From Leptospira noguchii serovar Panama str. CZ214 (GTDB lineage: Bacteria > Spirochaetota > Leptospiria > Leptospirales > Leptospiraceae), in assembly GCF_000306255.2 (NCBI RefSeq), contig NZ_AKWY02000010.1:102163-166162 (forward strand): a stretch of DNA of 64,000 nt. Reading direction: 5' to 3'. The notes beneath the pieces were generated by a model, which worked only from the letters and a program-made list of their open reading frames with translations, made no database searches and was not told the origin of the DNA. Shown one piece after another: positions 15,970-27,014 of this stretch. Numbering within the stretch: position 1 is the first letter of the stretch; every line of letters begins with the position of its first letter. The position numbers were made by a program, and so were the translations under genes.

Positions 15970-16272
15970 ATGAAACTAACTTCACTCATATTGTTTTTTG
16001 CGATTTTTATTTCCACTGGTTGTCAAACGGAAAAATTTTATTGGAAACAGGAAGTGGAAAAACCTGGAAGAGTTCCAACTTATAGCGTTTACAGACATTT
16101 TTTTATCTGGGGTTTGGCGCAATCCGAGGACCTGAATCTCAAGGATGCTTGTAAGGGAAAAGAAGTTTCCTACGTAGAAACTAAATACACTCCTCTTTCT
16201 ATGCTGGTGATAGTGCTTACTTATACATTATATTCTCCTAAACTCACGAACGTTTATTGTGAATTGGAATGA
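15970..16272 (+). CDS. Bor-family lipoprotein
   Basis: 100 residues. Lipoprotein signal with lipobox STGC (Cys-18). The rest follows the Bor/Iss pattern known from phage lambda: HHFF-type segment HFFIWGLAQSEDLNL, a Cys-containing DACKGKEVSYVET, then a hydrophobic stretch, LYSPKLTNVYC and a final acidic end. Bor and Iss are outer-membrane lipoproteins associated with serum survival in E. coli; whether that role holds here is unknown. A good ribosome-binding sequence (AGGAAAATGG) precedes the ATG. Its stop overlaps the start of the beta-barrel gene (ATGA), so the two are coupled. Confidence 0.8.
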   Translation: MKLTSLILFFAIFISTGCQTEKFYWKQEVEKPGRVPTYSVYRHFFIWGLAQSEDLNLKDACKGKEVSYVETKYTPLSMLVIVLTYTLYSPKLTNVYCELE

Positions 16273-17312
16273 GAATATTATTTTTAAAATTTTTACTCTT
16301 ACTTTTTTTTCCGATCTCAGTACTGTTTGCAAATGATTCTGGATGGATAATTACGCCTAACGTTCAATACAATCAGGGTAGGTTTATTTTTGAAACTGGT
16401 GGGGGAAATCTGATTCCTTCCTCTAAGGATAACAGTTATGGCAGTGGTTCAAGACTGACTTATGCGAGGGAATATCCACTCTTAGGTGTTAGTGCGATTT
16501 ATATCAAAAAGAATTGGGAATTTCAACTTCAAGGACATTCCACCTTTGGTTATCGAAACTCAGGAAATTTTAGAGACGAAGATTTTTATTTGTTCACTCC
16601 TTCATATTATTCCAATCGATTTGCTCACTATGGGCCGTTTTACGGCTATGATCCGATTTGGGGGAATCATCAACTTACTCGTTTTTCTGGGACAAGTAAT
16701 TGGTCCGATTTTGATTCTTCTTTGAAAGCAAACGATTCGATTGTTGGATTTGACGTAAGATATTTTCCGAGTGGGGGTTCTCCGAATCCGAACGTTAAAG
16801 GTTTTGGTCTTTTTGTAATTGGAGGATATTCTTACGAATATTTAAAATTTATCGTAAATGAAGCTTCCGGTTCACAATTGAGTTCTGGAAAGATTTACTT
16901 TGGTTATCTAAACGGAGAAAATATTTCTTATTCAAATTCTATCAACGAGATCAAATACGGTATAGGTACTCAAACTAATTTTCAAAGGTGGGGTTTAGAG
17001 GTTTCATTCAGTTTTGTTTCCTCGGAGATCAAATCCAGGGACTTTCACCGGTATAGAACTCTTACTTTTTTAGAATCTGCATATGGGAACGGATGGACTC
17101 ATACGATCAAATTTAACTATAAACTTTCAGAAAATTTAATTTTAAATTTAAATTGGACGGAATCTTTTAGGGAATTTGAAGGTAAGTCGCATGTCAAAGC
17201 TGGACTCGGCCCCGAATCCTGGTATGCTGGTCTTGTATCTTTTAATCAACAGTACTGGCTTTACTCCGTTCAAAATCAAGTGTCGCTTGGAGTTTCTATT
17301 TTTCTTTTTTAA
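16269..17312 (+). CDS. outer-membrane beta-barrel protein, unknown function
   Basis: 347 residues, with a signal peptide (ILFLKFLLLLFFPISVLFA, cut before NDSG). The mature chain is rich in Gly, Ser, Tyr and Trp in alternating patterns (WEFQLQGHSTFGYRN, WGLEVSFSFVSSE, IKFNYKLSENLILNLNW) and ends in SIFLF with C-terminal Phe, the signal that the BAM machinery reads on barrel proteins. I cannot assign a family or substrate. It starts inside the stop codon of the Bor-like lipoprotein gene, so the pair probably works together at the outer membrane (inference). Confidence 0.78.
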   Translation: MRILFLKFLLLLFFPISVLFANDSGWIITPNVQYNQGRFIFETGGGNLIPSSKDNSYGSGSRLTYAREYPLLGVSAIYIKKNWEFQLQGHSTFGYRNSGNFRDEDFYLFTPSYYSNRFAHYGPFYGYDPIWGNHQLTRFSGTSNWSDFDSSLKANDSIVGFDVRYFPSGGSPNPNVKGFGLFVIGGYSYEYLKFIVNEASGSQLSSGKIYFGYLNGENISYSNSINEIKYGIGTQTNFQRWGLEVSFSFVSSEIKSRDFHRYRTLTFLESAYGNGWTHTIKFNYKLSENLILNLNWTESFREFEGKSHVKAGLGPESWYAGLVSFNQQYWLYSVQNQVSLGVSIFLF

Positions 17313-17663
17313 ATTTTATTTTGATTCTAAAATTGAAACTGTTTCTTTAAACCTAAAAACTACTTTATACTTTTAGAATGTAGCAGCTATTACTTCAAAA
17401 ATCCTTTTGAAATTCAAAAAACCGCTCAAAGAGACGTAATTTGTGGGAACTACCACGAAACATAATTTTACGAATCAATTCTGAAAATGTGAGAATTTAC
17501 GTTGAATTGCTGGTGTCTGCGAAATTCCTACTATTTAAAAAATATAATTTTATAATATAGTTTTGTGCCCGAAACGGAGATTTGTTTTGGAGTTTATGAT
17601 GTTTATATGTAGAAATAGAGTAAAAAATATTTTATTCTTAAAGAAATGTGTTTCTACGATTTT

Positions 17664-17749
17664 GGAAATTTTTTTCCTAATTTAAAAAGCGCCTATTCTT
17701 GGAAATAAATTTCCAAAGAGGAATTGAAATTTTTTGGAAATAAATTTCT
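17664..17749. promoter_or_regulatory. three regularly spaced palindromes (putative operators)
   Basis: GGAAATTTTTTTCC at 17664-17677, GGAAATAAATTTCC at 17701-17714 and GGAAATAAATTTCT at 17736-17749. The second extends to TTGGAAAT-AA-ATTTCCAA. The starts are 37 and 35 bp apart, about three and a half helical turns. All lie upstream of the TATAAT at 17793 and the lipoprotein gene. Role as binding sites is inference. Confidence 0.5.
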
Positions 17750-17768
17750 GAAGTTTGAGATAAAAATC

Positions 17769-17798
17769 TAGACCGTTTTTTTCAAATTAGAGTATAAT
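17769..17798 (+). promoter_or_regulatory. putative sigma-70 promoter of the FecR-domain lipoprotein gene
   Basis: TAGACC (17769-17774), an 18-bp spacer, then a perfect TATAAT (17793-17798). Transcription would start near 17805, about 32 bases before the ATG. Confidence 0.5.
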
Positions 17799-17836
17799 AC
17801 GAAGACTTATTTATAGAACGTTCAATGGGAGTTACT

Positions 17837-18497
<661 letters not shown>

Positions 18498-18555
18498 GTG
18501 TGCAGGGATATTGATTTTTTCAATCTATTCTAAAAGAGAATCGGGACCTAAAGGA

Positions 18556-19590
<1,035 letters not shown>

Positions 19591-19600
19591 CGGTGTTTTT

Positions 19601-20857
19601 ATGAATAGGATCTCTGAACTACTTCGATCCCCCGTACTTGTACTTTCGAGAAAAAATCCATTTATGCTTTCTAGGCTTACGTTTTTTTACGTAATCTTAG
19701 GAGTTGTCGGAGGACTTTTTTCGGCGGTGTTTTGGATGTTTTTAGAATATCTAATACATTTAAGTTCTACAATTTCGAAAATCTTAACCGTTCCATATAT
19801 GGCAATAGCTGGATTGATCATAGGATTGGTTATCCATTTTTTAGGTGAACCGGGAGAAATTTCATTAGTAATTGATAATATACGATTTCGGGGAGGAAAG
19901 TTGGAAACGGGTCAAAATCCTTCTATGGCTCTTTCTTCTATTTTGAGTATCTCTGCGGGTGGAAGCGCCGGACCAGAGGCCCCGTTGGTACAGATAACCG
20001 GTTCTTTTGGAAATTGGTTTGCAGAGAAACTAAGACTTACGGGAGAAGAATACAGATCTATGACGATCGCTGGAATGGCCGCGGGTTTTACGTCATTATT
20101 TGGATCTCCATTGGGAGGTGCGTTATTTGCTCTTGAGGTCTTACAACATAGACACGTCGTAGAATACTATAAGGCTTTGCTCCCAGCATTTTTATCCAGT
20201 ACTTCTGCATTTTTCGTCTTTCTGTGGATGACTCACGTGGGTTTACAACCTACTTGGCAGTTCCCTCAGTATGTTCCAGGAGACATTCAAGATTTCTTAT
20301 ATGCAATATTGTTAGGAGGGGCTGGAGCGGGACTAGGCTGGATGTTTCATGGATTATTCTTAGTCAATCGTTGGTTTTATTCAAAAATTCCGGGACAAAT
20401 TTATTGGAAAACTTTGTTAGGTGGACTTGTGTTAGGGTTGATCGCGTGGCAACTTCCACTCACTCGTTTTTTTGGACACGATCAGTTAAATCGAATTGTA
20501 GAAGGAAAATTTACGCCGATTTTTTTAGTTACTTTGATTTTTTGGAAAACCTTTGCGATTAGTACCACAGTGGCGAGTGGTTGGAGAGGAGGAGTGATTA
20601 TCCCTTTATTTTTTTTAGGAGCTTGTTCTGGGAAACTTTTGTTTGGATTTTTTTCGAGTGAAAATGAGTCTTTTTTGATGATCTGTTTAATGGCCGCCGT
20701 AAATTCTTCCGTAACTAAAACGCCTATTTCTACTACGATTTTATTGTCCGAACTGACCGGATTTTATAGTTTTACTCCAGTGCTGATTGCGAGTCTGAGC
20801 GGATATTTTTTATCTCCAAAAGAACCGTTTATTTCTACTCAAGGAAAAGAAAACTAA
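19601..20857 (+). CDS. CLC-family chloride channel or Cl-/H+ antiporter
   Basis: 418 residues with the CLC layout of many membrane helices. The GREGP filter motif appears as AGPEAP with the gating glutamate kept (E126), then GSPLGGALFALEVLQ, and late GWRGGVIIPLFFLGACSGKLLFG-type segment (about 325-345) that carries the third anion-binding loop. No C-terminal CBS domains. CLC proteins move chloride or fluoride across the inner membrane for acid or ion balance. No obvious ribosome-binding sequence; probably read through from purM. Confidence 0.88.
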   Translation: MNRISELLRSPVLVLSRKNPFMLSRLTFFYVILGVVGGLFSAVFWMFLEYLIHLSSTISKILTVPYMAIAGLIIGLVIHFLGEPGEISLVIDNIRFRGGKLETGQNPSMALSSILSISAGGSAGPEAPLVQITGSFGNWFAEKLRLTGEEYRSMTIAGMAAGFTSLFGSPLGGALFALEVLQHRHVVEYYKALLPAFLSSTSAFFVFLWMTHVGLQPTWQFPQYVPGDIQDFLYAILLGGAGAGLGWMFHGLFLVNRWFYSKIPGQIYWKTLLGGLVLGLIAWQLPLTRFFGHDQLNRIVEGKFTPIFLVTLIFWKTFAISTTVASGWRGGVIIPLFFLGACSGKLLFGFFSSENESFLMICLMAAVNSSVTKTPISTTILLSELTGFYSFTPVLIASLSGYFLSPKEPFISTQGKEN

Positions 20858-20929
20858 AACCGTTAAAAACTCGGCCATTTTGTAAACATCGTTTTGTAAG
20901 AAAAAGTGAATTGTTGTAAAAGCTAAAAT

Positions 20930-21883
20930 TTAATTTTTGTGAGTAGATTCCGTCTTGAGTTGCGAACTGTGTGTCGCTTGATTTCTGCCGTTTGCCTTAG
21001 AACGATAGAGTGCACGATCCGCGTCTTCTATAATTTTTGTTGAAAGATTGGTATGATGTATTGGAGCGAGATCGTTGAAATTCAGGGTTGTTATACCAAT
21101 GCTGATTGTAATCGGAGAATTTTCCCAAGATTTTTTTTTAACGTTAGCCATCAAACGTTCTGCGATTACAACCGCTTTTTCCTTATTGGTGTCGGGTAAC
21201 GCGACTACGAATTCTTCTCCTCCGAAACGCGCCGCAAGATCGCATGCCCGGAGTGTTTCTATAAAGACTTCGGCCAATTGAATTAAGACGCGATCCCCTG
21301 CAGGATGACCGAATTTGTCATTGTAGTCTTTAAAAAAATCCACGTCGATCATCATGAGTGAGATCGATTTCTCCTGACGTTCTCCCAAACGAATAAGATG
21401 GTTTACTTCTTCGTCAAAGGATCTTCTATTTTTGAGTTTTGTAAGTGGATCCGTGGACGCTTGTTCTAATAATTTGTTATTTGCCTCTTCTAGATCGGAA
21501 GCAAGTTTACTGATTTTCTGATTTGACTCGATGATGTTCGTAATATCTCTTCCGGTCACGTAGATCCGGCCGGATTCGAGATCCGGAAATGCGGTCCATG
21601 AAAAATATTTATAAGTTCCGTCGGCACAACGACACCGATTTTGAATCGATAGATGTGATACTCCTTCGTTTAATTGTTCGAATTCTTTTAAGCTGGATTC
21701 TACGTCTTCCGGATGTAATAGATGGAAATGTGTACGTCCTTTTAAATCTTCATTGGTCCAACCCATGATACGTTGAAAAGATTGATTAATTTGTAAAACG
21801 ACACCGTCCATACTTTGAATGGCATGTAAGTCTAAAGAGTAGTTGAAAAATTTTTCATGATTATATTCGTTTTCGTGATTCAT
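20930..21883 (-). CDS. PAS-GGDEF diguanylate cyclase, array gene 7 (last)
   Basis: 317 residues: PAS/PAC sensor (about 8-130, HFHLLHPED, YVTGRDIT), a short helical linker, then a GGDEF domain (about 140-305) starting TDPLTKLKNRR. The active site is intact (RFGGEEF) and the product-inhibition site RACD lies five residues before it. It should make cyclic di-GMP from GTP in the cytoplasm under control of a ligand bound by PAS. No membrane segment. It is the last of seven such genes in the direction of transcription and ends 72 bp from the convergent CLC gene. Confidence 0.92.
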   Translation of the reverse strand: MNHENEYNHEKFFNYSLDLHAIQSMDGVVLQINQSFQRIMGWTNEDLKGRTHFHLLHPEDVESSLKEFEQLNEGVSHLSIQNRCRCADGTYKYFSWTAFPDLESGRIYVTGRDITNIIESNQKISKLASDLEEANNKLLEQASTDPLTKLKNRRSFDEEVNHLIRLGERQEKSISLMMIDVDFFKDYNDKFGHPAGDRVLIQLAEVFIETLRACDLAARFGGEEFVVALPDTNKEKAVVIAERLMANVKKKSWENSPITISIGITTLNFNDLAPIHHTNLSTKIIEDADRALYRSKANGRNQATHSSQLKTESTHKN

Positions 21884-21987
21884 TCTTAATTTTCCTGGAA
21901 TTGAATTGATATAAAAAAGATTGTTCTTTTCGGAATTGTTAGTCGATCTGTGTTAAAAAAACGGAAAAAACATCGTATTCAAATAAA

Positions 21988-22953
21988 TTAATATATTTGA
22001 GAACTATGAGTGGCCTTATTTCTTCCATTAACTTTAGATTGATAAAGAGCTTTGTCTGCGCTTTCGATCAAAAAAGTGGAATTAATACCTAATTGTTTTT
22101 TTTCAAAGTCTGAAGTGGCAATTCCTACACTGATCGTAATGGAACGATATTCCCAATTGAATTCTCGGACCGCGTTAACCAATCTTTCTGCGATTTCGAC
22201 CGCTTTTTCCTTATTGGTATTAGGTAATGCAACTACAAATTCCTCTCCTCCAAAACGCGCCAATAAGTCGTTTGATCTCAAAGTATTCTCAAAAACTTTA
22301 GCTAGACAAACTAATACATTATCTCCGGCAAGATGACCGAATTGATCGTTGTAAGTTTTGAAATGATCCACGTCGATCATAAGAAGCGAAAGAAAACCTT
22401 TCTCTTTTTGAATATACCTAAGAAGATTGTGAAGTTCCTCCGTAAACGCTCTGCGATTTTTCAATTTAGTCAAAGGATCGGTTGTCGCCTGTTCAAATAA
22501 TAAGTCGTTTGCTTCTTTCAACTCGGTCGCAAGCTGACTGATTTTTTGATTTGCTTCGATTGTTTCTGTAATATCTCGTCCGGTTATGTAGACTAGCCCC
22601 GCTTCTAGATCCGGATATCCGGTCCAAGCGAAATGTTTATACGTTCCATCTGCGCATCGAATTCGGTTTTGAATTGAGGATCTCGGAACTCCTCCGTCTA
22701 GTTCCTCAAATTCTTTGGCACTTTTTAAATCGTCCGGATGTAATAAATGAAATGGATCGCGTCCTAAAAGTTCTTCTTCTTTCCATCCGAGAATTCTTTC
22801 AAATGAGGGATTGACGGAGATCACTGTGCCGTCCATCCGTTGGATCGAAAACAAATCCAAAGAATAATTGTAGAATTTTTCGAGATTGTATTCGTTTTGA
22901 TAACTCATGTGATGCTTTTCCAAAAAAGAATTTGTAAATAAGTTGTTATACAC
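21988..22953 (-). CDS. PAS-GGDEF diguanylate cyclase, array gene 6
   Basis: 321 residues, PAS then GGDEF. RFGGEEF is intact with inhibitory site RSND. The PAS domain is almost identical in its first ~60 residues to that of the gene at 25964 (FYNYSLDLFSIQRMDGTV), whereas the GGDEF half is closer to those at 20930 and 27015 (DVDHFKTYNDQFGH, FVVALP). This mosaic suggests exchange of domains between array members. An internal ATG 15 codons in (MSYQNEYNLEK) matches the other family starts better than the first ATG and is probably the true start. Confidence 0.92.
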   Translation of the reverse strand: MYNNLFTNSFLEKHHMSYQNEYNLEKFYNYSLDLFSIQRMDGTVISVNPSFERILGWKEEELLGRDPFHLLHPDDLKSAKEFEELDGGVPRSSIQNRIRCADGTYKHFAWTGYPDLEAGLVYITGRDITETIEANQKISQLATELKEANDLLFEQATTDPLTKLKNRRAFTEELHNLLRYIQKEKGFLSLLMIDVDHFKTYNDQFGHLAGDNVLVCLAKVFENTLRSNDLLARFGGEEFVVALPNTNKEKAVEIAERLVNAVREFNWEYRSITISVGIATSDFEKKQLGINSTFLIESADKALYQSKVNGRNKATHSSQIY

Positions 22954-22992
22954 AAACTAAGCGCAAAGAATGCGCGGATTTTTTCTATACGA

Positions 22993-23940
22993 TTATATTT
23001 TTTTACAAGGAAGAATTCTGGAACTATGGTTAACCTGATTTCTTCCGTTCATCTTAGAATGATACAAGGCTTTGTCTGCGGATTCGATAAGATTTATAAA
23101 ATGACGATTTTCTTCAAGAAAAGTTTTGAGTGTTACTACACCTGCGCTGAGTGTCGCTGCACCCACGCTGATAGTCACTGGACGTTTTTCCCAATTGAAT
23201 TCTTGTACGACGTGAATTAGTCTTTCCGCGATCTGTAAGGAAGCGGCTTCCGAAGTATCGGGCATGGCAACAATGAATTCTTCCCCTCCGTATCTTGCGA
23301 TCACATCGTGTTGACGCAAGGTATGTGTTAAAAGAAAAGCCAGGTCGATCAAAACTTGATCTCCCGCCGGATGACCGAATTGATCGTTATAATCTTTGAA
23401 ATGATCCGCGTCTATCATCAATAAAGAAAGAGGGCTCGAATGTTTTTGAGCGACTTGAAGTAAACGATTGAGTTCAGTATTAAACGCCCTTCTATTTTTT
23501 AATTTAGTCAAAGGATCTGTGCTCGCTTGTTCCAGTAACATATTGTTTGCGTCTTTAAGTTCTGCCGCGAGTTCACTGATTTTACGGTTGGATTCGATTG
23601 CTTCCGTAATGTCTCTTGCAATTGCGTAAACCATACTACTTTTGTGTTCTGGTACCGCGGTCCAAGATAAGGTTCTGTAATTTCCGTCAATCGAGCGATA
23701 ACGGTTTTCAAAAGATATGACCGGAGCTCCCATAGCAAGTTTAGCGGCTATTTCTTGGGTGGATGCAAAATCTTCCGGGTGAAGAAATTCGTAAGAACCT
23801 AATCCTAAAAGACGTTCTTCCGACCAACCAAAAATCCTTTGAAAGGAAGGATTAACGTGAATTACGTGACCGTTGTCCATTCTTGCAATAACAAGTATGT
23901 CCAAAGAGTTGTGGAAAAATTTTTCATAATCGTATTGCAT
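22993..23940 (-). CDS. PAS-GGDEF diguanylate cyclase, array gene 5
   Basis: 315 residues. The PAS domain belongs to the second subtype in this array, shared with the gene at 27015: GSYEFLHPEDF and YAIARDIT in place of PFHLLHPED and YVTGRDIT. The cyclase domain has RYGGEEFIVAMPD with inhibitory site RQHD, and TDPLTKLKNRR at its start. The residue pattern predicts an active, feedback-inhibited enzyme responding to a signal different from its neighbours (inference from PAS divergence). Confidence 0.92.
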   Translation of the reverse strand: MQYDYEKFFHNSLDILVIARMDNGHVIHVNPSFQRIFGWSEERLLGLGSYEFLHPEDFASTQEIAAKLAMGAPVISFENRYRSIDGNYRTLSWTAVPEHKSSMVYAIARDITEAIESNRKISELAAELKDANNMLLEQASTDPLTKLKNRRAFNTELNRLLQVAQKHSSPLSLLMIDADHFKDYNDQFGHPAGDQVLIDLAFLLTHTLRQHDVIARYGGEEFIVAMPDTSEAASLQIAERLIHVVQEFNWEKRPVTISVGAATLSAGVVTLKTFLEENRHFINLIESADKALYHSKMNGRNQVNHSSRILPCKKI

Positions 23941-24019
23941 TTGTCAGCCAATTCATTTTAAAAAAAATAGAAATACTTTGAAAAAGTTGAATTACATTCA
24001 AAAAATCTCATAAACCCGC

Positions 24020-24958
24020 TTAAGATGATATTTGGGAACTATGAGTGACTCTGTTTCTGCCGCTGACCTTTGAGTGATAGAGTGCACGATCCGCTTCTTC
24101 TATAATATCTACCGAATGATCAGTGTTATTCGATGGATTGGAATGATTCGGTTGAGAAGTGGCAATTCCTACGCTGATCGTAACGGATCTTTTTTCCCAT
24201 TTCGATTCTTCAATTACCTTAACTAATCTTTCTGAAATTTCGATCGCTTCTTTTTCGGATGTGTTTGGTAATGCTACGATAAATTCTTCTCCGCCGTAGC
24301 GTGCGGTCACGTCGTCTTTTCTAAGAGTTTTTGCTAAAAGGGAGGCTAATATGGTCAGGACTTTATCTCCGGCCGGATGTCCAAATTTGTCGTTGTAGTC
24401 TTTGAAAAAGTCTACGTCGATCATTAACAGGGAAAGAGGGCTGAATTGTTTTTGAGACAATTGGATTAGAGAATTTAGTTCTTCGTTAAAGGCTCTTCTA
24501 TTTTTCAGTTTTGTTAATGGATCGGTACAAGCCTGTTCAAATAATTTATCGTTTGCGTCTTTGAGTTCCGCGGCTAACAGGCTGATTTTACGATTGGATT
24601 CAATTAGATCGCTGATGTCCCTTCCGGTTACATAAATTAAACCTGCTGTCAAATCTGGAGAAGCGGTCCAAGAAAAATATTTGTAGGTTCCATCGGAACA
24701 AAGAAAACGATTTTGAAAGGCAAAGACAGGTAAACCTTGGTTTAATTTTTTAAACTCTTGAAAGGTACTTTCTCGATCTTCCGGATGGAGTAAATGAAAT
24801 GGGTTCCTACCAATCAGTTCTTCCTCTCTCCAACCTAGAAGACGTTCAAAGGCGGGGTTTACTTGTAACACAGTCCCGTCCAATCTCTGAATTGAAAGTA
24901 AATCCAAAGAGTTATTTACAAGTTTTTCAAGATTGTATTCTTTTTCAAAATTCGTCAT
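24020..24958 (-). CDS. PAS-GGDEF diguanylate cyclase, array gene 4
   Basis: 312 residues. First-subtype PAS (NPFHLLHPED, IYVTGRDIS) followed by an intact GGDEF domain with RYGGEEFIVALPN and inhibitory site RKDD. The PAS is closest to that of the next gene at 24982 (both begin EK-L-V-N-N-S-L-D-L-L), suggesting that these two are the most recent duplicates. Only 23 bp separate it from that gene, so co-transcription is very likely. Confidence 0.92.
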   Translation of the reverse strand: MTNFEKEYNLEKLVNNSLDLLSIQRLDGTVLQVNPAFERLLGWREEELIGRNPFHLLHPEDRESTFQEFKKLNQGLPVFAFQNRFLCSDGTYKYFSWTASPDLTAGLIYVTGRDISDLIESNRKISLLAAELKDANDKLFEQACTDPLTKLKNRRAFNEELNSLIQLSQKQFSPLSLLMIDVDFFKDYNDKFGHPAGDKVLTILASLLAKTLRKDDVTARYGGEEFIVALPNTSEKEAIEISERLVKVIEESKWEKRSVTISVGIATSQPNHSNPSNNTDHSVDIIEEADRALYHSKVSGRNRVTHSSQISS

Positions 24959-24981
24959 TTTACAATTCCATAATATTAGTT

Positions 24982-25935
24982 TTAGATAGATCCGTTCTTT
25001 TTATTTTGGATCCATGAAAAATGTGTAATTTTATCTCTGCCGTTTACTTTAGAACAATAAAGAGCCTTGTCGGCTTGTTCAATTAGATTTAGAGGGTATT
25101 CTGAATTTATACTTTTCGAAGTTGGATTAAAATTAGATGTAGTAATCCCCACACTGATCGTAACGGATCTTTTTTCCCAACTAAATTCTCTCACGGCTTG
25201 AACGAGTCTTTCTGCAATTTGGTTCGCTTCTGGTTCGGATGTATTGGGAAGAGCCGCGATAAATTCTTCACCGCCATATCGAGCTAAAACGTCTTTTTTT
25301 CGAAAAATTTTTGTCAAAAGAGATGCTAATTCTACTAGAACCCTGTCCCCGGCAATATGTCCGAATTTGTCGTTATAATCTTTAAAGTGATCTGCGTCAA
25401 TCATCAACAAGGAAAGAGGAGTTGATTCTTTATTACAAACATGGATGAGACTATTTAATTCTTCGTTGAACATTCTTCTATTTTTAAGTTTTGTCAACGG
25501 ATCGGTAGATGCTTGTTCGAATAATCTGTCATTGGTTTCTTTGAGTTTTACTGCTAATTGACTGATCTTACGGTTGGATTCGATCACATCGGTGATGTCT
25601 CTTCCTGTAACGTAGACAAGACCAGACACCAAATCCGGGGAAGCGGTCCAGGAAAAATATCTATATTGTCCGTCTGCACAAATGTATCGATTTTGAAAGG
25701 ATAGAGTAAGTAAGCCTTGGTTTAATTTTTCAAACTCTCGATAAGTGCTTTCTTTATCTTCTGGATGAAGAAGATGAAATGGATCTTTACCGACTAGGTC
25801 TTCTTTTTTCCAACCTAAAGTTCGTTCAAAAGCGGGATTTACGAGTAGAACGTTTCCGTTTAAATCTACGATTGTAAGTAAATCCAAAGAGTTATTTACC
25901 AGTTTTTCGAGGTCATATTCGTTTTCAAAATTCAT
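24982..25935 (-). CDS. PAS-GGDEF diguanylate cyclase, array gene 3
   Basis: 317 residues. First-subtype PAS (DPFHLLHPEDK) and GGDEF domain with RYGGEEFIAALPN and inhibitory site RKKD. Its C-terminus (EQADKALYCSKVNGR) is nearly the same as that of the gene at 25964, which lies 28 bp upstream, and differs from the DRALYRSKANGR of the outer members. The residues required for catalysis are all present. Confidence 0.92.
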   Translation of the reverse strand: MNFENEYDLEKLVNNSLDLLTIVDLNGNVLLVNPAFERTLGWKKEDLVGKDPFHLLHPEDKESTYREFEKLNQGLLTLSFQNRYICADGQYRYFSWTASPDLVSGLVYVTGRDITDVIESNRKISQLAVKLKETNDRLFEQASTDPLTKLKNRRMFNEELNSLIHVCNKESTPLSLLMIDADHFKDYNDKFGHIAGDRVLVELASLLTKIFRKKDVLARYGGEEFIAALPNTSEPEANQIAERLVQAVREFSWEKRSVTISVGITTSNFNPTSKSINSEYPLNLIEQADKALYCSKVNGRDKITHFSWIQNKKNGSI

Positions 25936-25963
25936 AATTTCCTAATTCCGTATTCTGATGTTG

Positions 25964-26908
25964 TTATAAGGGGAGGGAGTGTATTCTTAAAAAATGCGTG
26001 ATTCTATTTCTGCCGTTCAATTTGGAGCAATAGAGGGCTTTATCTGCTTGTTCAATTAGACTTATAGAATATTCTATATTTATGTTTTTAGGATTTGAAT
26101 CAAATTCGTGTGTGGCCGCGCCTACGCTGATTGTGATACTTCTTTTTTCCCAATTAAATTCTCTCACGGTTTGAATGAGTCTTTCCGAAATCTCGACCGA
26201 CTCATTTTCGGAGGTTAATGGAAGGGCTACGATAAATTCCTCTCCTCCGTATCTAGCGAGTACGTCATTTTTTCGAAATGCTTTTGTTAAAAGATCCGCT
26301 AAAGTGATTAAAACTTTATCTCCTTCAGGATGTCCAAACGTATCGTTGTAGTTTTTAAAATGATCTGCGTCGATCATCAATAGGGAAAGTGGACTGAATT
26401 GTTTTTGAGAAAAATGGACTAGATGATTTAATGCTTCGTTGAAAGCTCTTCTGTTTTTAAGTTTTGTTAACGAATCTGTAGAAGCTTGTTCGAACAGTTT
26501 ATCGTTGGCGTCCTTTAGTTCGGTTGCTAATTGACTGATCTTACGGTTGGATTCGATCGTTTCGGTAATATCTCTTCCTGTAATATAAACCAAACCGGAT
26601 TCTACATCTGGAAAACCAGTCCAGGCAAAATGTTTATAAGTTCCATCTGCGCATCTACAACGATTTTGGATGGAGTATCTGGGAATTCCTCCGTCTAATT
26701 TTTGAAATTCCTGTACGATCGTTTCTTGATCTTCAGGATGTAAAAGGTGGAAAGGGCTTCTACCTAGTAGTTCTTCTTCTTTCCAACCTAAAATTCTCTC
26801 AAAGGATGGATTTACGGAAATGACGGTTCCATCCATTCTCTGAATGGAGAATAGATCCAGAGAATAGTTATAGAACTTTTCAAGATTGTATTCGTTTTTA
26901 TATTTCAA
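25964..26908 (-). CDS. PAS-GGDEF diguanylate cyclase, array gene 2
   Basis: 314 residues. PAS of the first subtype, nearly identical at its start to the gene at 21988; GGDEF domain of the Tyr group (RYGGEEFIVALPL) with inhibitory site RKND. One small difference from its sisters is TDSLTKLKNRR where all others have TDPLT, and GHPEGD where others have GHPAGD; neither touches a known catalytic residue. Confidence 0.92.
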   Translation of the reverse strand: MKYKNEYNLEKFYNYSLDLFSIQRMDGTVISVNPSFERILGWKEEELLGRSPFHLLHPEDQETIVQEFQKLDGGIPRYSIQNRCRCADGTYKHFAWTGFPDVESGLVYITGRDITETIESNRKISQLATELKDANDKLFEQASTDSLTKLKNRRAFNEALNHLVHFSQKQFSPLSLLMIDADHFKNYNDTFGHPEGDKVLITLADLLTKAFRKNDVLARYGGEEFIVALPLTSENESVEISERLIQTVREFNWEKRSITISVGAATHEFDSNPKNINIEYSISLIEQADKALYCSKLNGRNRITHFLRIHSLPL

Positions 26909-27014
26909 ATTATTTTCTCCGGTAACTTATAAAATTAACTTCTTTTACAACGAGTCGACTTTGCCATTTTTAATCTGAAAATGGAGTTCGTTTTCAAAAT
27001 GAATCCTAATTGTT

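Larger units (their letters stand above)
17313..17836. other. control region of the FecR-domain lipoprotein gene
   Basis: No gene seen. Holds one GTGGGAACTACCAC repeat core at 17443-17456, three spaced palindromes (17664-17749) and a likely promoter (17769-17798). Confidence 0.6.
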
